From Lagopus muta (Eukaryota; Chordata; Aves; Galliformes; Phasianidae): a stretch of DNA of 64,000 nt. The notes beneath the pieces were generated by a model that saw only the letters and a program-made list of their open reading frames with translations, made no database searches and was not told the origin of the DNA. How positions within the stretch are numbered: position 1 is the stretch's first letter; every line of letters begins with the position of its first letter. This document shows, one piece after another, positions 12,701 to 24,611 of the stretch. The DNA is taken from NCBI RefSeq assembly GCF_023343835.1, contig NC_064438.1, forward strand, positions 57,684,578 through 57,748,577. The letters are read 5' to 3'. Both the position numbers and the translations under genes were made by a program.

Positions 12701-15700
12701 AAATCAAAACAGATCCCAGCCTTAAGCAGAAAGCCAAAGCTGTCACATGTAATACTACACTTGCTATAAGGTATCCTGAAGACATGATGTACCCTGCAAG
12801 TGTATTCCACCTCAGGAAGTTTAAGATAGCATAACTGCCCTTCTCTGCACAAAGCCACCGGAGATTGAACTCGCGCAGCCAAAGGGCAACCACACAGGGA
12901 TCACATGCAGATTCCACTTTGGGCTGCCCTCGGCCAAAGAAAATGATGCACATGGGTGAAGCAATGAAATCAGAAACCATGAGAGAGTAGGAGGGCCAAA
13001 GCTGTCACGTCTAGATGAACTCAGCGCCCACTGAGACGGCACTGCATCGGAGCTGTCGAGGACACAGCTGGCCCCACACCTCCCCATGGCAAACCCAGCG
13101 CCTGGCTGACATGCAGCATTCCCTGCTGGCTGCAGGAAGCACTGAGGCTCCTAGAAACAGAGGCAGCAGCTGCTTCATCTCCCTCCCAAGTTCATCATTT
13201 TGTCGTTTCATGGAGAAAAGCCACAGCCCGCTGCTCTCCTCCTCCCAGACTCATCCCCCAGAAGTGACCTTTGCTGCCCAACCCAGCACAGCCCATCTCG
13301 GTCTATGAGCTGGACAAACCTCAGAATTTGCAGAATGAGAAAGAGACAACGTTTCTGTCCCTAAAAAGGCAATCAGTTGTGGCTGCTGAAGTGACAGCAG
13401 ACGATGAAGCTCAAACTTGCCTCTCCATCCTCAGAGCTCTGCCCCCAGTTTGGCACTGGGAGGAAATGTGAAACCAGGCTCTGTAGACAGGAAATGTTTG
13501 GCAAAGTTTTAAAGGCACGATGATAATTAGAAGTGTACTCAATTGCTCCTGCAGTGACTTATGCCTCTTCACAATGATCTAAGCAGTTGACTGTCACGAC
13601 TCGAGCACTGCTTTGAATTTCAGCACCGACATGCCCAAACCTCTGATTTGGATTCCTCCAAGGCCAGGCTGGATGTGGCTCTGGGCAGCCTGGGCTGCTG
13701 GTTGGCAGCCCTGCACACAGCAGGGGGTTGAAACTAGATGAGCACTGTGGTCCTTTTCAACCCAGGCCATTCTAGGATTCATGCTGACCAGGTATTTCGG
13801 CTATGCAGACACGCTCAGCACACCCAGGAAGCCCTCAGGAAGTGCTGATACGACAGAAGTGATGCCCACAACACGCAGCCTGGTTCAGCTGCCTCCCTTT
13901 GCAGTACCCTGCTGTTATCCTCATCCCAGCAATGGAAATTGCCCTCCTCATACAGGCAGCATTTCACATGCTTCTTCAAAAGAAAAAGGCATCTCAGATA
14001 CCTCAAATTGACTCCTACCCCCCTCTGAGAGCCCAGCATGTACTGTGAGCAACACAAACACTCTCCCTTTTACCCCCTGCAGGCTAAACTCATCACAAGA
14101 AAAAATTTCAATTACTGCTGTTTTCACACCCTCCATAAACACAGCACAAACACCTGATGCTCACACTTTAACACTTTACCATTTATCTTCCATCAAGATT
14201 AATGACTGCATTCTCGGGAGGTCATCATTCATCTCTTATCTTGCACGTCCACATATTAAACAGCAAGTGAAGGCAAATGGAACACTGTTCTCTATCAGCA
14301 AGCAGCTATACTCGCAGATGAGAGCAGAACAAAACCACTCCAGCTTGTTTGAGCAGATAGTCAAATTCCAGTCAATATTTGGCTTTACCATCTCTCAGCC
14401 TTTGCTGTTCCTTCTCACTGACCCTGGAGGTAACTGCACAGTGTACAGCTTGGCATGCACAGGGCTCCTTGGGCAGCGTGCTGCTGAAAAATACCAAACA
14501 CACAACTCCAGATACTCTAAGTAGGGCATGAATGTGATAAATGGATAAACCATCCAGAGTAAGTTCATCTGTTCTGCGCCTAATTAGAAAGGGAGCAAGC
14601 CATCAAACCACCTCTTGGCAGAGATAGCCACAATTTATCTCTTTAGCACATACAGCCAGAATAAACTTGAATATACTTAACTTACATCTAAATACACATT
14701 TCTGCATTTCTACTTAGGGGGAAGAAACGATGCCTTTAACGCTGCACGAGAAAGCAAGTTCAAGGAGGTAACATCAATAAAGACAACAGAGCCCTGCAAA
14801 GTCCTCCTCTCTGCAAGTAGGAACAGCAGCTGCCTCTCTGGAGCACCTCAATGTTCACATCTCAGCAAGTCCAAATCTAGCTGTGTACAGCTGAAAATGC
14901 GCTTCATGCAAGCAGAGAGAAGACATCAGCCTTCTCTCCAGAGCCCCGCTCCCACCTTTTGAATGCTTCTGTGAGGACAAGTCTCCTTTGGAGCCCTTTG
15001 CCTGGGCCTTGGCAGGGCCAGGAGCACCCACTGAACAGATTGGCCTCTGAACCAAGCCCTGACTGAAAGCGGGCAGGAAGCAATTCCTGGCTCACCTGCA
15101 GTGGGTGGGACAGCCCACAGACAGAGCGGGGTCTTCATTTTGCCACCTTGGGCTCTTTGAGGGGCAAGGATGGTCCTTGCAGGCTCTACCCATTGTGCTG
15201 GGTGAAATCAGTAAATGTGGGGTGAAGGAATTTCTAAAGATGAAGTGCAAAATGGAAAACTCCCTGCACTAAATGCAGAATTTCTCCCTCAAATTAGGCA
15301 AGGAACTGCCAGCAGCTCAGACCTCTGTGTGACAGAGCACTCCTGCAGAACAACGTGGGAAGAGGCAAGTCTGGAGCTCAAAATGATGGCACTGGGCACT
15401 ACCCAGCAGATGGAGACAGCAATTTTATAGAGCTGGTTACATGGAAATGGAGTGGGAAAGTATCCTGCCCTTCTCACTGAGCTTTTACTGAAATCCCAGG
15501 ATGTGCTCACAGTAACGAAAATTGCCATGAACCACCAATCAGAGGTCCACCAAACCTTGAAAGTGGCCTCATTGATAGGAAGAATTCCAAAATTTGGAGA
15601 GAATTAAAGCATTCTGATTCTTTGAAGAAATATAAAGCCTGGGATCCTAACAAAAAGGCAAAGAAAATCTTTGAGCAACTTTTATGTATGTAGAGATCAA

Positions 15701-18700
15701 CCCATTTCACACACGGAATCACTGTCTGTTGATGCTGCCTCCTCTCTTCATTCACAGCTGTAACCAAGAAGCAAGGTGCCAAACATGAATAAAGGTAGCA
15801 AGCGTGGTTGTTTTCCCAGCTGCAGGAAGGGCAGACAGTTGCTGGTGTCAGCCAGAAAAGCTGGCAAACTCCGTGCTGGCCTTGTGAGCAGGAAAAGCTG
15901 CTCTACAGGACACAGCTGATCTGTGTGTCACACACCTCTCCTGATGCAACCTGGAAACTCTCAGCCACCTCTTGCTATAAGTTCTCAGCCAGAGGGTGGT
16001 GAGGCACTGGCACAGGTTGTCCAAGGAGGCTGTGGATGCCCCATCCCTGCAGGCATTCAAGGCCAGGCTGGATGTGGCTCTGGGCAGCCTGGGCTGCTGG
16101 TTGGTGACCTGCACACAGCAGGGGGGTTGAAACTAGGTAATTGTGGTCATTTGTAACCCAGGCCATTCTAGGATTACGTGATTCTATGAAGTCTTGGTCA
16201 CATTCAAAGTCATCCGGATGAGCTGGCACTAAAAACAACTACTGCATCTCCTGGGGCTGAAGCTGAAGTAGATACTGGTGTGCAAACACAACAATCTTTC
16301 ACCTGTTCCTCCTTCTCAGAGATTTCTTCTGCTCTTGTGGTGTTTCAAAGGGGATGCAGAAACCGCACCATGCACTTGAAAGAGAGCTCTGGGGTGGAAG
16401 GCAGAAAGGCACAGCACATATAAAGCACCTCCAGTGTTCCAGACTGCTCTGCAAAAAGGTGTGCAACTCACAGGGACTGAACCAACACGCCCTCATTCCC
16501 TCCTTCCTGTGCACATCCACAAGACATTAAAGCCTCCCTGGATTGTTCCATAAATAAATGAGAAATAAACTAAAATCACCCACCCAGCAGAACATCTCCT
16601 GAAGGACAACACTGCAGAGCAGGAGGCTACAGCAGAACCAAGGCTGGTGCCACTGGGACATTAAACCCAACAGAACAGGCTCTCAGCTCCCCTATGACTT
16701 AAGAGATGCTTTAGTGCAAGGCAAACAATGCCTATAATCCTTGCAGACAAGTGCTGTCAGCACACTTTACATTGCTTCTTATACCATCACTACTGCTGGC
16801 ACCAGCAGTTGCCTTTCTGGACACAGCCCTGGTCCAGCTGACAGAAGCATACTGAAAGCTGCTGCCACACTTCCTTCAGCTCCTCTCCTCTGATACCTGG
16901 GAGGACAACTATTCAAAAAGACACAGAAAAGAGACCAGACCTTATTTTTAAGATTTTGGACACTACTTGCTTTTCAGAATCAGGGAAGAATCGGCACAGG
17001 GAGACACGCTCACCTCTCTGCACTGAACCTCCACAGAATGGTGGCAGAGCCTCAGGGCTCAGCAGGAGGCAAAGGTAGGAGAGCTCCTAATGATGTCAGC
17101 ACATTGCTGGACAGAGGATTCTGAGGTGAGAGCCATCAGACCAGACCATCAGACAAATGGCACAGATACTCCCACAGATCATGCACTTGTTTCAAAAGGC
17201 ATCGCCCTCAGCTAGACACTGAGTCTGGGTCCTCACGTAGCATTAGTGGGAAGTACAGGTACACAGGAGGTGATATTTCAACCCAAACAGCTTTGAATGT
17301 TACACAGTAAAGATGCTTATTAAGAAGAAATCAAAGATTACAAATGGAAAAGCAAAGGCTTCCCTCAGTTCCCAAATATCCTGAAAGTGGGTGTCAGCAA
17401 GACTCTGAGTATCTCAGTTCTCAGCAGTATGTTCTGTTGCATACACATGTATCAGTACTTACTGACTGCATCCAGAAGAGAAGCATGCAACTTCCCAGAA
17501 GAAAACATCCACAACAGCAGGAAGAAACTCAGCAGCAGCTGGTCTGATGCCATTCTAAACACCTTTCACATGGAAAAACAAGAACATGCAGACTTCATGT
17601 ATGGCTCCAGCAGACACTGCTAACTATAAGCTTGGAGATGGAGAGGAAGAGAGGAAATCTCTCCATGTGATAAAAGCTTATGGTAATGTATAGACGTAAG
17701 CAATGTGTGTGCACCAGGAATAGAAGCACAGAATCAGGGATGGCCAACCCAGTTGGTCCACAGCTGCAAAAATGTACTCATAGAAAGTCTGAAGTATCCG
17801 ACTGAAAACTACCAGAGCCATAGTGGGGCACTGGTAGTGAAACAAAGCCATTCCACTTTTGATCCGTTGACTTGAAAAAGCAAAATGTTTTAACAAGCAA
17901 GTTAAAGACAAACTTTTGTTTTCATAGTGAGGAAAAGCGTCTGGCTGAGTTGATCCAACTTCATTGCTCAGTATCTCCCTGCAGCAATCAGAGAGCTGTG
18001 TCAGAACAACACAGGGTGCTTCTGAGTGAATGCCATCAACTGGTGCAGGAGATTAAAAAGCACCCTAGAGAATAAGAAAAAGACTTAGCAGAGGAAAGGG
18101 GAAGGAATGAAACTTCTGTGATATTTACTAAAAACGTGTCTCCTTTACAGGCATTTTCTGCTATTAATTTGGTATATTTGTCTCCCACGGCTTCAGCCAA
18201 ACCAGAGCATTCAAAAACACTGCTCACATCAACCATCCTTTTGCTCCCCTTCTTCAATATTGAAGATTAGTACAAACTCCAGGGCGCCTGCATGAGACTC
18301 CACAAAAAGCAAAGCCTTGCTTAGCTAGGAGAGAATGGGAGAGAGGAGACAGCAGGTGGGAGCAGGACTCACATGTGTAGTGATGGCTTCCATTTCCCTT
18401 CTGTGTCCAAGGGGTGATTTGCAGACGTGATTCAGCTTTCTGTCCTACAACACCAGGCAGCTGGACAGCTTCTGCATTACCCACACGCAGTGTCTATTCC
18501 AGTACCACCACACAGGTACACGACCCAGCTTGGATCGTTTTTAAACACTGCTTGTATACGAGTACAGTGGGCAGACAGAAATCTGGCTGGGAAAGCCAGA
18601 TGAAGACGTCAGCTTTGCAGTGCTCACCTCTGCAGAGCTCAGGGGTATGATGCTGAGCTGACAACTGTATCACTGGGAGTAAGGGGGGAAAATACCATTA

Positions 18701-21362
18701 TCAAGTTATTAAGATCCACTGAGCACCCACCCCCATCACTATCACCTCTTCCAGAAGTCAGCAATTGAAGATATGCCTAACGCTTTGAGAGAAATTACTG
18801 CAATGGGTTGGTATCAGCTCAATAACAAAATCCTCTAATACAAAGTAAAAAAACCCCTTCCCTGCACAGATGGAACAATGATTGCACTAGGATTTTAATG
18901 AGGAGTGCACTCCCACGACTGGTAGGCCCAAACTTGGATCCAATTCCACTTGCTGTGAATAGATAAGAAAATGTTTATTTAAGGATGGTTTCTCCCCCAC
19001 CCTGAAATGCATTTTGGAGAATAAATATTAAAACAACACCAACAATCCAGCGCTTATGAGCGCCCTACAAGCAACCATTGTGTGCCATGTGACAGAGAAA
19101 AAAACACCAAGGCTAAGAAAACACAGTCTAGTTTTAAGCATCCATAGATTTTTAGCAAGGACTTAAGTATGTTTCTGTAACCTAACAGTGAACACAAATA
19201 TTTGCTTAACCCCCGCCTTCGACTTCCAGAAAAGAACTAATTACCCTGACAGCTACCAAATGCCCCAAGAAGAATTTGAGGCATGAACCACCACCACCAC
19301 CAAAAAGCAACAGAGACAGAGCTCCCACCAGCAGAAGGGCTGCCTCACTTGGGCATCCTGAACCCAACTGTGCCCAAGACACCAGTGACTCATTACAGCG
19401 ATGGAGCAGAGGAACTGCTTCAGGGGGCGAGAGGAAAATTCCATCTTAATTTAAGAATGCTCTAACAAACCTCGCCTGAGCTCTGAGACACCCCAACAAT
19501 CAGATATTGACTAAGAAAGGCTTTCTATAAACACTGCTGACAGTGCTCAGCGAGCAATCTGTGCTAAGAGCCCTACCATGGACACAGAAAACTCCAAGTA
19601 CAATGTTTACACATCAGCTGCTTTCAAGAAGTTTACCTTAGATACTTTTAAAATGAACACAACATCAATGGCTTTTAAAAACGAAGTTGGCTTTGCGTAT
19701 TTGCCTTCACAGCCTGCACCATCCCATTCACTATTCCCTTGACACAGTTCCTCCCTGTTTGCAAGGCTCTGCAAAAACAAAGAGCGCACCAACGACCTAG
19801 AAACAGATGCAGGATTCCTGACTGCTTTAAACTCATTAACTTCACACTTGGTTTAGAGGTGCAACAACTCCGTCCAAGGCTTTGATTTACATTTCTCAGG
19901 TTGTGCAAGGAGAGGGTTTATCACTGAGTCCCCTGCAGAACAGAAGGATGTTTACTAAGACCCAAAGAGAGGAGGTTTGGTGGGAAGGGGGGGGTGTTAT
20001 TTACAGGGCACAGTGCAGTGCCCTGCACCCAGCCAGCTCCGGAACTAGAAGCTATAGCACATGTCAGCACAGCTCTCCACTCATTAGCAGGATAATGAGA
20101 AGCAGAATCCGTCTCTTTTTTTTCCACTAGGAGCAAAGGGATGACACAGAGCACTTCCCTGTGACACAGCCAGTCGCTTTTCACCACGCTGCCCTACGCT
20201 GTGCAGCTATACCCAAACAAACCAGCTGAAGGCACGCAATGTTTCAGATTTATGAAACCTGAAATGTCCTTTCTAAGTTTTACGGGCCAGATTTCCCAGC
20301 AAAGAAATCATAGAATCACAAGGTTGGAAAGGATCTGCAAGATCTACTAATTCAACCATCCTCCCATCACCACTGCTACCACAAGCACTAAACCATATCT
20401 CGTAGCTCCTCAGTTGACTGATCTGCACACAGCAATCTAAGGAAAAAATAAGAATGTAAATATCCATTACCGTGAAAACAAAAGAGTTAAAAATAACTCC
20501 CCGAGGCCATTAGTAACCATTTCAAAGGGGGATGAGAACGAGATCCGACTATAAAACTCCAATTTGAACATTAGCAAACAGCCCTCCCCCAGCACGCAGC
20601 AATTACCGGCGCCTTTCATGTGGCACAGCCACGCTCCTCAGTTTGGTCACACCAGGCCCATTTCGTGTACAGTCAGCAGCATTACGAAGTGCAACATCAC
20701 AGCCATTCTGCCCACGGAGTCCACAAATTCGGACTGCTGACACACGAGCCAAAAACATCACGACAAAAAGAAAGGGCTCACGGAGCCATCAGCAAATGGC
20801 CGGGTCGGAAGGGACTCAAAGACCATCAGCCGCGGGCCGGGCGACCCCCAGCTCAGCCGCCCAGGGACCCATCCACGGCCTCAGCGCCTTCAGGGACGGG
20901 CACCCACAGCTCCGGGCAGCCTGAGAAAGGCAACAAGGAGGAACGTGGGGCGCCCACACCTCTGTGGCTGGAACCGCTTGAGCAGCACCCGTCGGCTTTC
21001 AGCAGCAGCCCAGCAGCGAGCTCCAGCTCCGCTCCAGCTTCCGAAGAGCTTTAATCCGCTTCTGCCTTTCTCGGCTATTATTAACCCCGGGGATAAAGTC
21101 GTTAATCGGGAGCTGGAAGCGACGCACTCCCCGCGCAGGTAAATGCCCTCCGCCTTCAGCATCGGGCGAAGCGCCGCCCGCAGCGCTCCGTGCGGGGCCC
21201 GGAGCCGCCGAGCCGGGTGCAGTGAGCCGCCGTCCCGCGGCAGATCCGGGCCCGGGCCCTTACCTTGTACACGTCGCCGTAGGTGCCGCTGCCCACGCGC
21301 TGAATCAGCTCGTAGTCCTGCTGCGGGTTCCGCCGCATGATGTCCCCGCTCGGCCGCTCCAT
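3687..21362 (-). CDS. MAP4K5: MAP4K5, mitogen-activated protein kinase kinase kinase kinase 5 (5' end only; exons 1-2)
   Basis: MAP4K5 is a cytoplasmic Ser/Thr kinase of the GCK/STE20 family that acts upstream of JNK-type MAPK cascades. Two coding exons are visible, joined as complement(3687..3744, 21264..21362), giving 52 residues plus one base. Exon 1 encodes the start of the kinase domain with the glycine-rich loop GSGTYGDVY (residues 24-32). Exon 2 follows in phase and carries the ATP-anchoring lysine in the AVK motif. From memory of the family, sequence from [10 protein letters not shown] onward is nearly identical to mammalian MAP4K5, while the first eight or so residues differ. Full family length is about 850 residues, so more than 90% of the gene lies left of base 1. 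Close relatives MAP4K1-3 are possible, but the RNPQQDYEL stretch and the ATL1/SAV1 neighbourhood point to MAP4K5. Confidence 0.93.
4275..4488 (+). repeat. CR1 LINE 3' end, plus orientation (young-type)
   Basis: The sense CR1 3' region starts at 'gagagtggtgaggtgctgg', runs through the ORF2 end ([22 protein letters not shown] in the plus frame), and finishes with the gttctgtggttctgtga tail. It belongs to the same subfamily as the copies at 22.4, 29.1, 58.7, 61.8 and 63.6 kb. The reading frame is a 5'-truncated remnant, not a gene. Confidence 0.9.
6065..6475 (-). repeat. CR1 LINE fragment, minus orientation
   Basis: The antisense CR1 ORF2 region is recognisable by the 'tttgtgcccatcgccccttgtcctg' block, followed by the 'caggctgagcagccccagctctc' and 'ctgcagcacctcgctggcc' blocks. 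It is diverged and the ends are approximate. Confidence 0.7.
7754..7836 (-). repeat. CR1 3' tail, minus orientation
   Basis: It begins with the reversed tail (tatggaatcacacaattg), followed by 'gttggaaaagaccttaaagatcatcaagtccaacca', the canonical antisense CR1 3' end. It directly abuts an opposite copy. Confidence 0.85.
7837..7994 (+). repeat. CR1 3' end, plus orientation
   Basis: The sense CR1 3' end runs from 'agggaggtggtggagtctcc' through 'gggttggactcgatgatctc' to the tail 'gctgtgattctgtgata'. Together with the preceding minus fragment it forms an inverted pair. Confidence 0.88.
9807..9910 (+). repeat. Older CR1, 5' part of an interrupted copy
   Basis: This sense CR1 reads 'ggcactggaatgggctgccag...gggcatccctggaggtgttcaag' and stops at 'actgagggacatggcttgat'. 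Its expected continuation resumes at about 10177, after an inserted younger CR1. Confidence 0.75.
9911..10176 (+). repeat. Younger CR1 inserted in an older CR1
   Basis: This 5'-truncated sense CR1 starts at 'gaacaaggggaatggtttta' and ends at the tail 'gccatgctgtgattccatga'. It is nearly identical to the 3' part of the copy at 31603-32062 and belongs to the '[21 protein letters not shown]' subfamily. Confidence 0.85.
10177..10262 (+). repeat. Older CR1, 3' part of the interrupted copy
   Basis: It reads 'tggtggggaactactggtgg...tttttcaaccttggtgattc' and a degenerate tail. This is the expected CR1 continuation of the segment ending at 9910. Confidence 0.75.
13656..13783 (+). repeat. CR1 3' end, plus orientation
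   Basis: This short sense CR1 3' end runs from 'aaggccaggctggatgtggc' to the tail 'ggccattctaggattcatg'. Confidence 0.9.
15986..16189 (+). repeat. CR1 3' end, plus orientation
   Basis: This sense CR1 begins at 'agccagagggtggtgaggca' and ends at 'ggattacgtgattctatgaa'. It is the same subfamily as the 9911 and 31603 copies. Confidence 0.9.
20307..20420 (-). repeat. CR1 3' tail, minus orientation
   Basis: It starts with 'atcatagaatcacaaggttg', the reversed CR1 tail, followed by diverged antisense sequence. Confidence 0.8.
20793..20930 (-). repeat. CR1 fragment with CpG-rich divergence
   Basis: The antisense CR1 reads 'ggtcggaagggactcaaagac...cccccagctcag...cagggacgggcacccacagc'. It is unusually CG-rich for a CR1 copy and lies a few hundred bases from the MAP4K5 promoter island, so it may have avoided CpG decay. 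Confidence 0.7.
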
Positions 21363-21960
21363 GGCGGCGGGCCCCGAGGGCCGCCCCTCTGCTCCGGGCC
21401 GCCGCTTAGCGCGGCCGCCGGCCTTCGGCCCTCATGGCTGCGGAGCCGGGAAGTGCCTCCCCCGCCGGGGAGGGGTCTCGGCCGCGGCTGACAAAACAAA
21501 GGGAGGGCGAGGGGCGCTGGGAACGTCCGTTGGCCGCGGGGCAGCGGGGTGGAGGTCCCGGCCCCGAGCGGCTCGGCGGCCCTCCGCAGCCAGGCCGCTA
21601 CGCCCTGCCCTACCCTACCTGCGCGGCCCTTTGTCCCGGCGCTCAGGGAACGCCGCGCTGCCGCCTCCTTCCTCCTCCCTTCTCCTCCTTCCTGCTCCCG
21701 CCGCGGCCCCACGCACGCACCGCGCCGGGACGGGACGGCACAGCGCCTCCGCAGCGCCACGGCGCGGCGGGATTCGAACCCCCGGCCCTCAACTCCACGG
21801 CCGCCGCCTCCTCCGCCCCGCCGAGCGCTTCCACGGCGCCCGCCCTCACAGCGCTGCGCTGCGCTGCTCCGAGCGGCCGGCGGGGCGAGCGGCGGGATCC
21901 TCCGCACTGCACTGCACTGCACTGCCTCGGAAAGGCCGCGTCTGGAGCGCCGAGCCCCCG
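21140..21960 (-). promoter_or_regulatory. MAP4K5: CpG island over MAP4K5 exon 1 / promoter
   Basis: Very high G+C and dense CpG surround the MAP4K5 start codon. No TATA box is evident at a sensible distance, as expected for a housekeeping-type CpG-island promoter. A CACTG pentanucleotide repeat (about four units, 21905-21925) lies upstream. The exact transcription start cannot be placed. Several long open frames cross the island in other frames and are composition artefacts. Confidence 0.8.
21264..21362 (-). CDS. MAP4K5: MAP4K5 coding exon 1 (start codon)
   Basis: The exon has 33 whole codons and ends at a GTAAGG donor. The ATG at 21362 has a strong Kozak context (gccgccATGG). The peptide begins [19 protein letters not shown] and ends with the P-loop [11 protein letters not shown] second in-frame Met at residue 9 (before RRNPQQ) could be an alternative start. 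The first ATG is preferred for its Kozak context. Confidence 0.93.
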
Positions 21961-22029
21961 GTTCCAGGCAGACGGGGAACTGCTCCAGAGATGGCACGGC
22001 TCTGGGGCTGAGAGCCTCCGAGGTGTCAG

Positions 22030-22115
22030 CTTGAAGGCTGAGGGGGATCTTATCCATACATATCAATATCTGAAGGGCGGCAGTCAGATTAGTGAGGGCA
22101 GTGCATTTCTTCCTT
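22030..22115 (+). repeat. CR1 fragment, plus orientation
   Basis: It reads 'ttgaaggctgagggggatct' and 'catatcaatatctgaagggc', a block from the CR1 ORF2 end in sense orientation. It sits at the outer edge of the MAP4K5 CpG island. Confidence 0.65.
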
Positions 22116-22207
22116 CGTGGAATGCAGCGCTGAGGAATGGTGCCATCTGTCAGAGCTGTGGCGTAGCAGAAGGCTGTGGCTGCCTGGAGGACGTGAGGTG
22201 ATGGGCT

Positions 22208-22384
22208 CATCACAGGATCACCAAGGTTGGAAAAGACCTTCAAGATCATCCAGTCCAACCATGCACCTATCACCAATAGTTCTCACTGAACCATGTCCCT
22301 CAACACAAAATCCAAACGTTCCTTGAACACCTCCAGGGTTGACAGCCCATTCCAGTGCCTGACCACTCTTTCGGAGAAAGAGTT
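22208..22384 (-). repeat. CR1 3' end, minus orientation
   Basis: The antisense CR1 runs 'caggatcaccaaggttggaa...caagatcatccagtccaacca...gttccttgaacacctccag...ttccagtgcctgaccactc'. Confidence 0.88.
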
Positions 22385-22416
22385 GCACCAGGGGAGGTGT
22401 GGGTTGGATTTTTACT

Positions 22417-23075
22417 TCACAGAATGACAGAACGGCCCAGGTTGGAAGGGAGCTCAAGGATCACGAAGCTCCAACCCCCCTGTGCCATGCAGGGCCACCA
22501 ACCTCCACATTTCACAGCAGCCCAGGCTGCCCAGGGCCCCATCCAACCTGGCCTTCAACACCTCCAAGGATGGACGGGGCATCACAGCCTCTCTGTGGAT
22601 CCTAAATCTGCCCTCCCTCAACTCCAAACCATTTCCCCTTGTCCTGCTGCCATCTCCCCTTTCCAAGAGCTGACTCCCCTCCTGTCTGCAGGCTCCCTTT
22701 AGGCACTGCAGGCTGCACTGAGCTCACCCCGCAGCCTTCTTTTCTCCATGCTGAACAAGCCCAGCTCCCTCAGCCTGTCTTTGTAGTGGAGGTGCTGCAG
22801 CCCCCTGCTCATCTTTGTGGCTCCTCTGGACCCTCTCCAACAGCTCCCTGTCTTTCCTGGGGGCTCCAGACCTGCACACAGCACTGCAGCTGGGGTCTCA
22901 CAAAAGCAGAGCAGAGGGGGACAATCACCTCCTGTCCCTGCTGCCACCTCTCTTCTGAAGGAGCCCAGGACACCATTTGCTTTCTGAGCTGCAAGAGCAC
23001 GCTGCTGGCTCATGTTCAGCTTTTCATCCACCAAGACCCCCAGGTCCTTCTCTGCAGGGGTGTTTCCAGCAAAAG
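22417..23075 (-). repeat. CR1 LINE, about 660 bp, minus orientation (young-type)
   Basis: A well preserved antisense CR1 runs from the tail side ('cacagaatgacagaacggcc') through the 'ggacggggcatcacagcctc' block into the ORF2 region ('cccccaggtccttctctgca'). In CR1 sense it encodes fragments such as [22 protein letters not shown]. It is truncated and lacks a full ORF2. Confidence 0.92.
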
Positions 23076-24438
23076 CAGCTGAAGTACAGCAGAACACCTG
23101 AGTAAAACCCACCCGTGGTCTCTGAAATGGCTGTTGAACAATTTAATAGACCAAAGAGCCCAGACACGGAGCAGAGGAATGCTGGAATCCGCAGTGGTAT
23201 TGCTGCACAGTAAAATCATTAAGGCCTACAAAAGGAGGTGTGAGCACTGAGGTGCAAAAAATACCACATACTCAACGCAGGAAATATGTTTGCAGAAGCT
23301 TGGTGGGATGAATGAAATGGATGCCAGATGTATGGGCCTTTTGGTGACTGAGCCTCTTTGGCAGGCAGGCAGCCCAACTGGGCCCAACGCATTGACAAAG
23401 CAGCTCAGTGCAGCTTCCCAGGTTAAAATGGAGCCTGTTTTCAGCTTACCGCAGCGCATTTGGGAACGCCACGTGCAGGTACCTGAAACCACACCGCTGA
23501 TTGCGTCAGCTTTTCCTTCCAAACACGGGCTCTCCAGCACAACTCATTAGGATTATTGCACCGTTTGAGGTTGAACTCAAAGGCTGCGTGTGCTGACGCT
23601 CAGGAATTGCACGCTCACGTCTGATTTTATTGGGCTTTGATTTATGGGCTCATTGGAAACGGTGCTTTTCAGGAGCGGGCTCCAAATGTAAACTGCCTTG
23701 CTTCCAGAGAGGCAGGGAAGCACGTGACTGCCAACTTAAAGGGATTCACATTTCATTTCCCCTCGTACTCTGAAAGCTTTCTACATCCTGTATATTCTCT
23801 CCAACATAAATACGTCAGTTTTCCTGAACACCCAGCAAATAAAGGAAAGAAAAAAACTATTTACCCTTTAGGGGGCTGTATTTCCTCTGGTGATTTTCAA
23901 CAAAACAATTACCTCTGCCCTAGAAATTAGCTTCCTGCACTCCTGATAGCGAGCTGTTTGTGTCCTTTCTTTTTCCCTCTTCCTCCGCTGAATGTTTGAA
24001 CGCCACTTTTCATTTTCCAGATTTTCTGCTCCTGTCAAGCCATCAGGTGACAGCACAGGAAAGGCCGTTTCATTTTCCAGTAGCAGATGGTGCATTAAGA
24101 CTTGGCCTGCTACAGCATTTTGTGGATCCAAGGGCTCTGCAGTGTAATGCAGGAGCTCTTTCATAGACCACAGTTTTGCCCTTGCTGGGTTGGTTACCCT
24201 TTGCTTCACACCTGGAGGTTTGGTTTCCTGGAGCATGTTGCCCGTGTTGTGAGCTCCGAAGCTGCCTTATGGTCTGTGCTTTGTTCCACCATCCCCAGCT
24301 GGGTCTCAGTCCCTGGTAGAAGCGACACTGTAAAGTGCACATCAGTAACAGCAGCACCAAGTCTACTTATAGAGCCATTCTGTGGCTGCAAGAATGGAGG
24401 TAAGAGAGATATACAAAGCGTCCGGTCCAAGACATATA

Positions 24439-24611
24439 TCATAGAATCACATATCATAGAATGGCCTGGGTTGCACAGGAGCACAGCGCTCATCCAGCTC
24501 CAACCCCTGCTGTGTGCAGGTCGCCAACCAGCAGCCCAGGCTGCCCAGAGCCACATCCAGCCTGGCCTTGAATGCCTGCACGGATGGGGCATCCACAGCC
24601 TCCTTGGGCAG
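24439..24611 (-). repeat. CR1 3' end, minus orientation
   Basis: The antisense tail is 'atcatagaatcacatatcat', then 'agaatggcctgggttgcaca', ending at 'ccacagcctccttgggca'. It is nearly identical to the copy at 28706. Confidence 0.92.

Larger units (their letters stand above)
3745..21263 (-). other. MAP4K5: MAP4K5 intron 1 (17.5 kb)
   Basis: This large first intron separates the glycine-loop exon from the catalytic-lysine exon. I see no further exon of MAP4K5 or any other recognisable gene in it. It contains several CR1 copies (listed separately), a T/C homopolymer run at about 7569-7592, and long stretches (about 4500-6060, 8000-9780, 10265-13650, 13790-15980, 16195-20300) in which I recognise no repeat or gene. 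First introns often hold enhancers, but none can be called from sequence alone. Confidence 0.85.

Noticed and set aside
14045-14524. 159-codon plus-strand open frame in MAP4K5 intron 1
   Set aside because: It begins at a GTG. The first in-frame ATG is past the middle, and there is no recognisable domain or splice context.
21762-21792. tRNA T-arm-like sequence (GGGTTCGAATCCC on the minus strand)
   Set aside because: The T-stem has a mismatch, and no A box, D arm or acceptor partner is found in the 50-60 bases upstream. In a CpG island this is most likely chance.
21305-22276. Long overlapping open frames (up to 323 codons) on both strands across the MAP4K5 island
   Set aside because: They are explained by very high G+C with few stop codons. 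Only the exon 1 frame shows family similarity.
22399-23112. Peptides recurring across the window (e.g. [22 protein letters not shown])
   Set aside because: These are remnants of CR1 ORF2 3' ends, truncated and frame-broken, and are not host genes.
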